Shown: positions 35,801 to 47,800 of the stretch, piece after piece
Position numbering within the stretch: position 1 is the stretch's first letter
Layout: each line of letters begins with the position of its first letter
Origin: Arion vulgaris
Taxonomy: Eukaryota > Mollusca > Gastropoda > Stylommatophora > Arionidae
DNA: 64,000 nucleotides
Direction: 5' to 3'
Assembly: GCA_020796225.1 (NCBI GenBank)
Contig: CM036764.1
Span: forward strand, 27,964,450 to 28,028,449
Notes under the pieces: generated by a model
Told to the model about the DNA's origin: nothing
Database searches by the model: none
Seen by the model: the letters and a program-made list of their open reading frames with translations, nothing else
Position numbers and translations under genes: made by a program

Positions 35801-38800
35801 TTGATTAAAGATTAAAGCGTTGTCTGCAAGTAATGCTTCTTGTACACTGACGAAGACATCGAGGTTTCGCTGGAGACGTTCACTGTAAACAGCACGACTT
35901 CCAAAGTCAAAAGTAGACGTGAAAACAGCATTGCATACAGCTGCTGGACCACCTAAACAATAAAGAAACTTCATATAGTTCATTACAAAAAAACATGAAT
36001 AGATCTCCACATTACTCAACGTTCTACCGATATAATTGATTGATTGGTTTAACATGACCATAATCATTGCACTTCGGTGAGTAACCACACGTGTTCCGAT
36101 CTATTTCTTACACAGAAAGATCTCGGCTGCAGTGCACGAACACCATAGCGCCGGCGAGCGTCCCCGATGAAATTTTAAAGATATTTTTGTATTAATTTTA
36201 TTATTAATCTTTTCTAATGAGTTTTGCTTGTGCCGCGGCTGTCCAACCTGTTCTTCTCAACTTTAAACTGCTAATCGTTCTTTTGCGTGCTTAAATTGAA
36301 CATGGGACCTATGTTTTATCTTCCGTTTCTGATAGTACAAGTGTCTACTAGTTCAAGCTGCTTGTATACCACTATGGTAACTTCTTAAAGGTGTCAGATA
36401 GATATATTGGTTCTCTTCTATGACCATGGTATACCTATGACTCTTCTATAATACTTATATTCAAAGGTCTATTTATGATTTTCCACTGACTTGTTCATTG
36501 TCAATGTTTCACACTTATACGTTGCTACTGGGAATATGCACGTTCTTGGTATTCTAATCTTTGTTTTCCTATCAGTTCAATTTCATACTGTTTAAGTTGG
36601 TTTACTTGAACACTTCTTGTGAACATTTTTAAGTAGACAGAATACTTTTACAAAATGTATCTGAATAATCCAAATGAAAGTTTGGATTCCAGTTTTGTTG
36701 TAAGTTTTAAAATGACTTAAAAAAAATGTAAAATCATCATTTTAAAGAAAAAGGTATTAAAATGAATAGCAGCTTAACGTCTTTGGAGGCGATAGTGTGG
36801 TGTTCTCTTAAGAAATGAAAGCTACAATTTATACAAAGCTACAAATAACACACTTTACAAGCAAGACCAAACTGCGATAAGAAATTTCTGTCACAAATGT
36901 TGCATGAGATTTAAGTGACATTGTTGCACATAGAATAGAGGGATTGAGATGGTATGATTAGATTACAAACGAGGAACTCAGAGAAAGAACTTAGCAGAAA
37001 CCAGTGGAGAAAGAGCTAAGGAAGAGACGCTGCCAATGTATACGACACACATTGAGAAGACCGACCAGAAGGATTGCAAGACCGGCACTGTTTTGGAACC
37101 CGCAGGGAAAGAGGAGACGTACCTGGAGCTGATATTATAAGGATAGGCAAAACATGGAAAGAATTGGAAGGGATGGCAGGTGAGAGGAAGAGATGAAAAA
37201 GTTTGTTGAAGACCTATGCTCCGTTGGGAGTTGAAAGGTGAAGAAGAAGAATAAGTTGCAACCTTGTACTACGATATGTCTTTACAAACATTTTATCCCG
37301 ATCTTATCAAACTAAATTAACATATTTTCACAATTATTGACATGAGGTTCAAGTGACATTGTTGCTACCGTGCACTCTGAAGTGTCTCTACAATGCTATC
37401 GTTTTACATCTTCAAACAAAGTGGACATCATTAACTACAACATAACATAATTTAGATGTATATTTGCTAGCAATTTACCTGTACCAGTAAAGTCTCTGTC
37501 AGTAACGTTTGTATTCAAACACAAATTTCCTTGACTGAACGTCAAAGAACAAATGGACTGTTCCCATCTTGTTCCTGCAGCCACACTGTTGGAGATCCCC
37601 ATGAACAGGTACTTGCAGGGATCACCAAATGGATCAGGGGAGTATCCAGCACAGTCCGTAGATTCTAAGGAATTTGTTTATGAACATATAAATGTAAACA
37701 TTATAGAAAATAAATGAGTTGAAGAATAGTGTGTGTTTATGAATCAGTGACAAGTCAACGTGGATTTAATATAGCAAACAATATTGAGAACATTGTTACA
37801 AATATATTATGAATCGTGATGTACCGTTTTACTAAGATTTAGTTTAACAGCAAACAGTACCGTCTCATATATAAATACATGTATATATATATATATATAT
37901 ACACACATATATATATATATGAGTAATACTTAGATCAAATGTCGTCTTAATTTCTAATATAGACTGTAATGTAGTCTTCCAAATATTATGTATTTCGCTG
38001 AGCTAGCTACCTTCCGTCAAAATATTCTTTGCCCGCTTCTTAATTTGTTCTTCATATTTACACTATTTTCCTTCTCTTTCCCGTTTGTTTCAAACTTGAA
38101 CTATAGTGTTGTTTCCTGCGGAATGATATGTCTCGTTTTCATCTCATCATATTTTGTTCTTCGTGCACCCTTGTAGTGCCTAACCAGTTAATATGTTGTT
38201 TCTTGATGAAGTTCACTAATGATATTGTGCACCCACTTTTTCCTGACGTCTTTATTTCTAAACCGATCTCTTCTTGATACTCCCATCATTCCGCGTAGAC
38301 ACGTCTATCTCTGTTGTTACTAGTTTTCTTCTATCGTAAGATGTCAGCGTCCAGGTTTGGCACTGATATCATAATGTGGGGAGAAATATTGTGTTGAACA
38401 ATGCTCTTTTAGTGTTCATGGTGAAATTGAACATGATCTCAAATATAAACTGCACTGTAGTGAACATTTCTTGACTACACTAAAAGTAACATGCATTGCT
38501 AATTCTCAAGAACGACTAAAATAATAACGCATATATTGTTAACATTCATCAACTTATGTCTGCGCACAATAGAGGAACTGTGATGGTTAGATAGGGTCAC
38601 AAATGAAGAACTTATGGAGAGAACAAGACAGATTTCAGGGAACAAAGAGGTTAAAAAAAGACCCTGGCGTTGGATAGGACACACTTTGAGAAAGCCAGAG
38701 GGGAATATAACATGAAGGGTTATTTTCTGGAACCAACAGGGACAACGAAAGAAAGGGAGGCCTAGGAATACATGAAGACGGGATTTGGAGACAGAGATCA

Positions 38801-41800
38801 ACAATATAAAGAAGAAGAGTTGGAGGGAGCTTCAGGAGATAGCTAGAGATTTGGAGACAGAGATCAACAATATAAAGAAGAAGAGTTGGAGGGAGCTTCA
38901 GGAGATAGCTAGAGATTTGGAGACAGAGATCAACAATATAAAGAAGAAGAGTTGGAGGGAGCTTCAGGAGATAGAGATTTGGAGACAGAGATCAACAATA
39001 TAAAGAAGAAGAGTTGGAGGGAGCTTCAGGAGATAGCTAGAGATATGAAGACGTGTCATAAGTTGGTTGAGGGCTTATGCCTCAATACGGATTTAAAATG
39101 TAGAGAGATAGAGAGAGAGAGAGAGGAAGAGAGAGAGAGAGAACTGCTCATTATCACATATAAAATATAACTACCTGCAACTTATATTTCATTTTGAAAT
39201 GCTTACACTATTTATTGAATCTTTACTACAGATCATAGTAACTGAATAAAATATCAAACGGTTACTCACGAATAGGTCCTCTCATGTCGACATCACACAA
39301 GTACTTTCCAGTGCTTTCACAAGACACTGTTATGTTGGCTGGTGTAAAACAACCCCTGCTATTGGCATCATACATTTGACCTGTTGGAGAAATGATTATT
39401 TTAGTTAGTTGCTACATATGGTAATGCCATTCTGAATAAAGAGATACTACTATATTAGAAGATATAAAGAGATACTACTATATTAGGAGATATAAAGAGA
39501 TACTACTATATTAGAAGATATAAAGAGATACTACTATATTAGGAGATATAAAGAGATACTACTATATTAGAAGATATAAAGAGATACTACTATATTAGAA
39601 GATATAAAGAGATACTACTATATTAGAAGATATAAAGAGATACTACTATATTAGGAGATATAAAGAGATACTACTATATTAGAAGATATAAAGAGATACT
39701 ACTATATTAGGGGATATAAAGAGATACTACTATATTAGAAGATATAAAGAGATACTACTATATTAGAAGATATAAAGAGATACTACTATATTAGGATATA
39801 TAAAGAGATACTACTATATTAGGAGATATAAAGAGATACTACTATATTAGAAGATATAAAGAGATACTACTATATTAGAAGATATAAAGAGATACTACTA
39901 TATTAGGAGATATAAAGAGATACTACTATATTAGAAGATATAAAGAGATACTACTATATTAGAAGATATAAAGAGATACTACTATATTAGAAGATATAAA
40001 GAGATACTACTATATTAGAAGATATAAAGAGATACTACTATATTAGGAGATATAAAGAGATACTACTATATTAGGAGATATAAAGAGATACTACTATATT
40101 AGGAGATATAAAGAGATACTACTATATTAGGAGATATAAAGAGATACTACTATATTAGAAGATATAAAGAGATGCTACTATATTAGGGGATATAAAGAGA
40201 TACTACTATATTAGGAGATATAAAGAGATACTACTATATTAGAAGATATAAAGAGATACTACTATATTAGAAGATATAAAGAGATACTACTATATTAGAA
40301 GATATAAAGAGATACTACTATATTAGAAGATATAAAGAGATACTACTATATTAGGAGATATAAAGAGATACTACTATATTAGAAGATATAAAGAGATACT
40401 ACTATATTAGAAGATATAAAGAGATACTACTATATTAGAAGATATAAAGAGATAATAAATGTCTGCAATTATAAACATAAATAGTAAAAATACTTCGATA
40501 GCATATAAAGTTGGAGGAAATGAAGTTTTAGATGTATCGCACTGTTAGGTCTTAACATTTTAGTATTTTAAGATTAAGGAGGCAGGTTATTTCCTAGATG
40601 GGGTCGCCGATAGAGAAGTTGATAACTCGCTGAGCAAGTGATCCCATGCCTCGGAAATGTCTCGGTTCGTTGTCAGCTTCAACTATTATCTTTTTCTTGG
40701 GGATCTGATTGACAAATATCCCTGAAATCGGAGTAAGACTTCGCCCGAGTGGTTAACGGTGCTCAAATTTGGGGTGTAAAGAGTAGAACCACTGTTACCT
40801 GCCACGCATGTCGTAAGAGGCGACTAAGGAGGTTAGGCACGGATGCACGTGTCCTAAACATATAGAAGTTTATGCGTTTAGGGGCCTACCAAAGCAATGT
40901 GCAACGTATACATGTTCTTGGCAAAGATCAAACATTTCACAAAGAGTGATTAAAATTGGTCGTAAAGAACGAACGCAAAGAAGAAGAAGAGGAGGAGTAA
41001 GACTTGCATGAACTGTCAGTGATACTTGTGATAAAGGAAAGCAAGCATCCACGCAAACATTAGTCAGATGTACCATGCGCAAAGACTACGTCTGATTTCA
41101 TAACGGCCGAACGAAAGAAAATGTTTATAATATTGATTTATCGATCTTCTCCTATCGTTTTACTTATCTATAATATGCGGTCACACTATCGCAAATATAT
41201 GAATACAATGAGGAAAAAGGGGGATCACTCTTTCTACTAACCAACTGGACAGTTCTGCACTACAAGTTGTCCATTTATACATTCGTAGAGCTTGTTGCAA
41301 CATTTTCCACTTGTATAACGACTCTGGATAGTTGTTGAATCACAAGTTGCTGAAACAGACAAAATAATTGAAGAATATAACACATGTAATGACAATTAAT
41401 AATATTTATAGATTTGTCTAGGTAAAAGGCCAGACCAAATCGCGAAGAGTAGGATGGGATTCCATAAGATGGTAACCCAGAATCGCCATGGCGAATGGTA
41501 AATGGTATGCTGCAATAAGCAAATATCCCATATGTGACAACTATCAGTCCTCTCTCTCTCCCTTGACGCGGAGATCTTTTTTATTGTCTTGTCTTCTACT
41601 TCTTGGACACTTTCATCGAATATATGGAGATTAAACTATAGTGTCCAGGTAGCAAATCGTGCACAAAAGCCTTGATTGGTGACCAACGGCAGAATGCTGA
41701 AATCACCTAGAGTAGAACGACGAGACAAACTCGTAAAGACAGATCTCGTCAGCAGGGGGGCTGTTACTGTCTAGTGCCCAGACTCCCCGAAAGATAAATG

Positions 41801-44800
41801 CTCATATAAATGGAATGTGTCGCTCATTATTTCTTTAGAAGATTCGACAAATACGAATGACATCAATCTCCATGCGCAAATATTTACTCAGCTTTGTGGT
41901 TCACAGTGAACTAAGCGCATGACCAGAGATCCCGAAAGAAGAAGAAGAAGGTATAGTTCTCAAGGATTATGTATAGTTCACAGTTTGTAAATAAAATAAC
42001 TGAAGTTCATTCACAAGAAATCAAATCAGAAAAGAGTATAAATATATCACTTAAGTAATTTAATATAATTAATATCGACTCGCTAACAAAACGAAACAGA
42101 CAACTGCATCCCTTAACCCTTTCACCATTCTGAGCTGATATACCGGCACGCAGTATACTTTATGATGGCCCAGAGCAAGTATACTGGCTGGCTAATCCAG
42201 CATGCATTGCAATATAAATGCTTCAGGCTGTAAAAACACAAATCACAGAGCGATAGGGTTAATCATATTCATGTGAACTTCTGAAAGTGTACAGAAGAGA
42301 AAAAATGTCTATGTTTTACAGTACTACGTGTTTGAGAAGCAGATACTCTAGTTGTTGTTTTACTGTTATGTTGATAACATGCTCCATCATATGTTGATAA
42401 ACAATAACAAATACAGGACTAATACCGTATTCATAATAGACCCCAGGGTATGAAAAAGGGTTCATTTTTTACCTTTAACTGTTATGAGGGTCTTAATAGC
42501 AAATATTGTGGTCGTTCTTATTTTGTGTCAACTAATCATCTTATTTTTTAATTTTTTTTTCTATAAATCGGTTCATTGATAGGACATCACCATTGTACTT
42601 GTGTGAGTAACCATGTGTGCTTCGATCTATTTCTTACACAGGAAGATCTCAGCGGCAGAGCACGAGCTCTGCAGGACTGGTGAGTGTCCCCGATGTCATT
42701 TTTAATACGGTGAAAACATTTTGTAGAAATTTAATTGTTAATCTTTTCTAATTAATTTTACTCGGGCATCGTCTCTCCAGTCTGTTGTTCTCGATTTTGA
42801 ACTGCCAAGGTTTCTTTTACGTGCTCAAATTGAACACGGGGCCGACGTTTTATCGTCCGTCTCCTATATGACTTGGAACTCGATCTCACCTACACTAAAA
42901 TCAGGAATCTCAGGAAAAATATCCATTATAGCTCCACATGGGAGCGAACTAATTACTTTTGGAACGAGAGGGGAGCAATTAACCTCTACGCCACAGAGAA
43001 TAAATTAGAAAGCAACAATACCCAAATCACGTGACATACACAAATTATACAAAGTGTTAATAAATTAAAATAAAACATTGCAACAGAGAAACAATCAAAT
43101 GTTACCAGTGGGACATGGAACTTCATTCATGTGGTCGCATTTGGAACCATCCCAGAATGTTCCATCGGGACAGTGTTTTTTTATTGGTTGACTATTTGGA
43201 AAACACTGGTAGAACGTGTCGCAGCTGACGGGATCAAAGTCAAATCCGTAGCCAGCGTCAAACAAACAGTTGTCGCACACTGCAAGAACATAACAAGGAA
43301 TATATGATTAAAAGGAACAGAACATATTAATGTGCATCAGATGGCATGCCCAAATTAAAGTGTCGAGTTCATTAAGGCTAAAGTAAATAATAATCAACAA
43401 TAATGTCAAAAGTACTTGAATATTGAAGAAAATGCTACAGCAGAGTTAGAGCAAAAAGTACACAAAGATTAAAGGTAAATAGTACACAAATATTAAAGGC
43501 AGAGAGTACATCAAGATTAAAGGTAAAAAGTACATCAAGATTAAAGTAAGAAGACACCACGATTAATGGCAGAGTACATCACGATTAAAGTAAATTGACA
43601 CATTCATTTCTATCTTGTGCAAAATATAAGTTGATATAATCAAATGATATTTATTTAGGAACAAAATATAAGTTGATATAATCAAATGATATTTATCTAG
43701 GACTAAAATAGAACTATAGGAATAATTTGGAAGGATAGTGTGACAAACAGAGTTGACAAAAAATAAAGAACAAAAGAATCGGTAGTGTGCTAGGGCTGTA
43801 GATTTCTGTTCTAAAATGAAAGAAAGAGGGAGACATAGTTATAAATTCTCTCTCTCTTTCTGTCTTTGTTCTCTCTCTCTCTCTCACGCACACACACGTA
43901 CACACACACACAGCGAGAACACTGAAATAAAAAAAGAGAGTGAGAAACAGAATGAGAAAGAATGAATAATCTCTGAAGTCGGAGAACCGGCTGTATTTCG
44001 TGAACACTGATAAAAAGGGAAAGCAAGCCTTTGCGCAAAAATCAGTCAGAAGCACCATGCCACGCGCCCTGATTACACCTGAATTCATATCGGGTGAATG
44101 CAGGAAGAAGAAGAAGAAGAAGAAAGAAGGAATAAGGTATATAGAAAAAGATACAGAAGTTAATGAAGAAAACATATGTAACAGCGGCTGAACAATGGAA
44201 AGACCAGTGGCGGCTCGTATTTATTTTTGTTGGTGGGGCCAAACACAAATTTTTGGAATAATCATGGTTTTGGGTTATGTTATATTTTAATTTATTAAAT
44301 AATAAATACCCGACACACATTATTTTTGGTGGGGTCCGGCTCCACTGGCCCTTAATGACGAGACGTCACTGGGAAAGACTATCAAGATCATGTGAATAAA
44401 ACCATACACTTACGTCCAGAGACTCTTGGTGTGGTTGGTCTAGTTCGTGGTGGAAGTGTAGTAGTAGTAGTGGTAGTTCCTGTACATAGTATGCTGTTTA
44501 TGATGCTCATAAACTCTCCTGTTAATTCTCTGTAACTTTTAGGATCAAGTGGATCTACTGGGTTTCTGTCTATTAGAAAACTTGGCTGTAGGTTGGCGTT
44601 AACAATAAGCAATTCCTCAAGGTCTACTACATTTATTCCCTGTGTGATAAAACCATTATTAGTTAGTTATTAGATTGGTTTGTTATTGGTTACTAAACTG
44701 ACGTCAATGCATTCCGGGCAGACTCATAGGTGTTCAGTCTCCCCCAACAGATATCGAAGAGTATGCATACCGATGGTTCCTGTGGCTCGCTGATTAAAAA

Positions 44801-47800
44801 CACCTATCACTCTGCCTTTCAGGTATCCAGTTCAGGCATCCAGTTTGACCTGCACAACGGGTAACTCCAAACTGCCTAAATCGCTTGATAGCTATTAGAG
44901 TATCTGTGGGGTGAGGGCACAGTGCTTGCCTTTCGCTTCAAATGTACTCTGTGGCGTAGAGGCTAGGTAATCATCTCTTGTTTCAAATGTACATTGTTCT
45001 CTTCCTCGTGGAGCTATTGGGATATTATTCAGAGATTCTCAGAGATTGTAGGTGAGGTCGAGTTTCTAGTCCTATCGGAGACTGACGATAAAACGTAGGT
45101 CCCGTGTTCAAAATGAGCACGTAAGCGAAGCCTTGACAGTTCAAAATCGAAAAGAGCAGGCTGGAAAACTGCTGCCCTGACAAAATTCATTTTAAAAGTT
45201 CTAAATTAATAAAATGCTACAAAATCTCTTCACCAACTTCTAAACTACATCGGGATCTTCACCGGTGTTACTGAGTTCGTGCACTGCCACTGAGAGCTTC
45301 ATGTGTGAGAAAGAGATCGGAGCACATATGGTAATTCACCGAAATACAATGATGATGGTTCTATCAATCAATCAATCAATCAATCGGTGCTAATATTTTC
45401 TTTATCTGGATGTTACATTAAAGTATCAGATGTCGTCGCAGCATGGATCATTTCCGACTAACTTGGCGCTCTGTTCAACATTCCTCCAGATAATAAATTA
45501 CTTCTCTAAATGTTGTGAGAATGAAAAAGTTCATAGACCATCTTGAACAGAGTAGAGAACAACAAAGACATCCCACAAGAACTGCATTTCGAGGAGTGTT
45601 GGCTCATAAACAACATCATGTCCTGAACGATGAAATATTTTGGCCACGTTAAACGATACAATGGTTTGGAGAGAGTGGTAATACAAGGTATAGTTTCTGG
45701 AGTACGAGATAGGGGACGAACAAGACTAAGGTGGCAGCAGGACATCAAATAAACACTGAACATGATGCTGGAGGAGGTTGGAGAACTTACTAGATACAGA
45801 GAGTTTATAAGTCTAGATGTGATGAAAGTGACGGTCCACAAGGGTCATGCTATTACAGTAGAACCTCGATTAACCGTCACAGTCCGGACCAGGGCTGTGA
45901 CGTATTACCGAATAGAGAGGTAAAAGAAATATCTTAATACATTTGTACAGTAATGTGAATTAACTGCGGGCTTGGGAATAAAATTAAAATAAAATCATTT
46001 AGCCCTTTAGCTGCTAAGGACGTATTCACTTCTGAAGACGCATTCACACGTCTGTTATTATCTCTCCTCTGTGGACTAAAGACGTTTTAACACGTTATAC
46101 ATTGCTACTGATGATGATGTTTGTCCATCACGGGTGATGATGACCACTGCTACTACAGACATTGCTACTACCACTGCTATAGACGTACATTGACGTTTGT
46201 GACCTAGAAGCAAAGAGCAGCTATTTTTAGCTCAGCCTTCGGAAAGTATGTAGCTTCGTAACGGTTAAAAGTAAATAGTACATACATATTGTGGGTAATT
46301 TGACAAAACGATCAATGTACACTTCAATATAAGATTAGTAATGTACAGAAATATATTGTAATACGATTAACCTACGTTAATTAAAAATAATCTGACATCT
46401 CTTTCTGTGTCTTTGAGGCGTGAGCTTGCTGCGCGGCGATGTTCCGTAACATATGCAGAAGTAGGATCTGTATTGCATTTGCCTCCTCTTGCATTTCAAA
46501 CCAATCAATGCACTTTTTGATAACATTATTTCTTCTTCTAAGGGGCTAGTTATTTGGTTAAGAACGGCAAATTATGCACTTTCGGTAACTCAAGGCTTCG
46601 AAGGCTAAAATTAGCTACACACGCCGAGTTGGTAAGACTTGTTTACGCAATTTCAAACGAATATGCCGCATGGCCGGTACATACTGTACTTGACAAACGG
46701 GGATGGGGAGCCTCAACCAACACAATGATTACCTTCTACAAGGCGTTTATCAGAGGGAAAATTGACTACGCTAGTATTGTGTACGAGTCAACGGCACCAA
46801 CTAACCAAGCCAAGCTAGATAGTATTCAAAGCAGAGCCCTGGCTACTATAGCAGGGGCCATGAAAGGATCTCCCTCTGAAGCCGTAGAAGTAGCCTTAGG
46901 TGTTATCCCACTTAGCCTAAGAAGAAAAGAACTCAGGCTCAACTACTGGGCTAAGATGGGCAATGACACACAACACCCAGCACACGCAGCATACCAACAC
47001 AGAAGACAGTGCAGAAGAAAAGTCTCTATCGCACAATACAGAACAGCGGGGTGGAAAACACAAATTGAGCTGGCGCAGGTACCCCTCCTCAAGAAACTAG
47101 TGAATAAAAGAAAACTGCATACAGCAGTAATCCCACCATGGGAGCTCATCACACCACAAACAGACACTTTTTAACATCCAAAGGGAAAAAGGAAGCACAG
47201 AACCATGGAAACTAAAGTCCACTGCCAACAAATACATCAAACAACACGCTGAAAACGATGTCCAGATCTTCACAGACGGATCCAAGGGGACGGACGAACA
47301 ACTGGGTATGGGGATTGTGATACCCAAATGGGGAATAAAACAATGCTATAGACTGCCAAATCACACATCAGTATTCACGGCAGAGCTAACGGCTATTCTG
47401 AAAGCACTGGAAATTGCTACAGAATACCCCCACCCCAGAAGATCACGGTCCTCACAGACTCATTATCCGCTGTGCAGACCATATTAAATCACCATGATGG
47501 CCAAAGACCGGACATCGTAGAAGCAATACTACATACACACACAAGACTACACCATATGGGATTTCACATTAACATCATGTGGATTCCATCACATGTTGGC
47601 ATAGTTGGAAATGAACAAGCAGACAAAGAAGCAAATAAAGGTAGAAGCAGCTCAAGAAAAATCAAGATGGGTTTGGGACCAGGGGAGATCAAGAGCATAA
47701 TAACCAACACAATAAACAATGACTGGACAGAGGCCTGGAACTCCAGCTCAAAGGGTAGACTCGCACATGCCTTACTGAAAACCCCAGCAAGAAAGAGCCA

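Noticed and set aside
39436..40454. Regular 28-bp repeats resembling a CRISPR array in length
   Set aside because: Repeats are contiguous with no unique spacers, and the setting is a eukaryotic intron. Plain minisatellite. The same applies to the 55-bp array at 25490.
43714..44320. Minus frames up to 153 codons with hydrophobic stretches
   Set aside because: They run through (CT)n/(CA)n microsatellites, a dispersed repeat and the hAT MITE. Low-complexity artefact.
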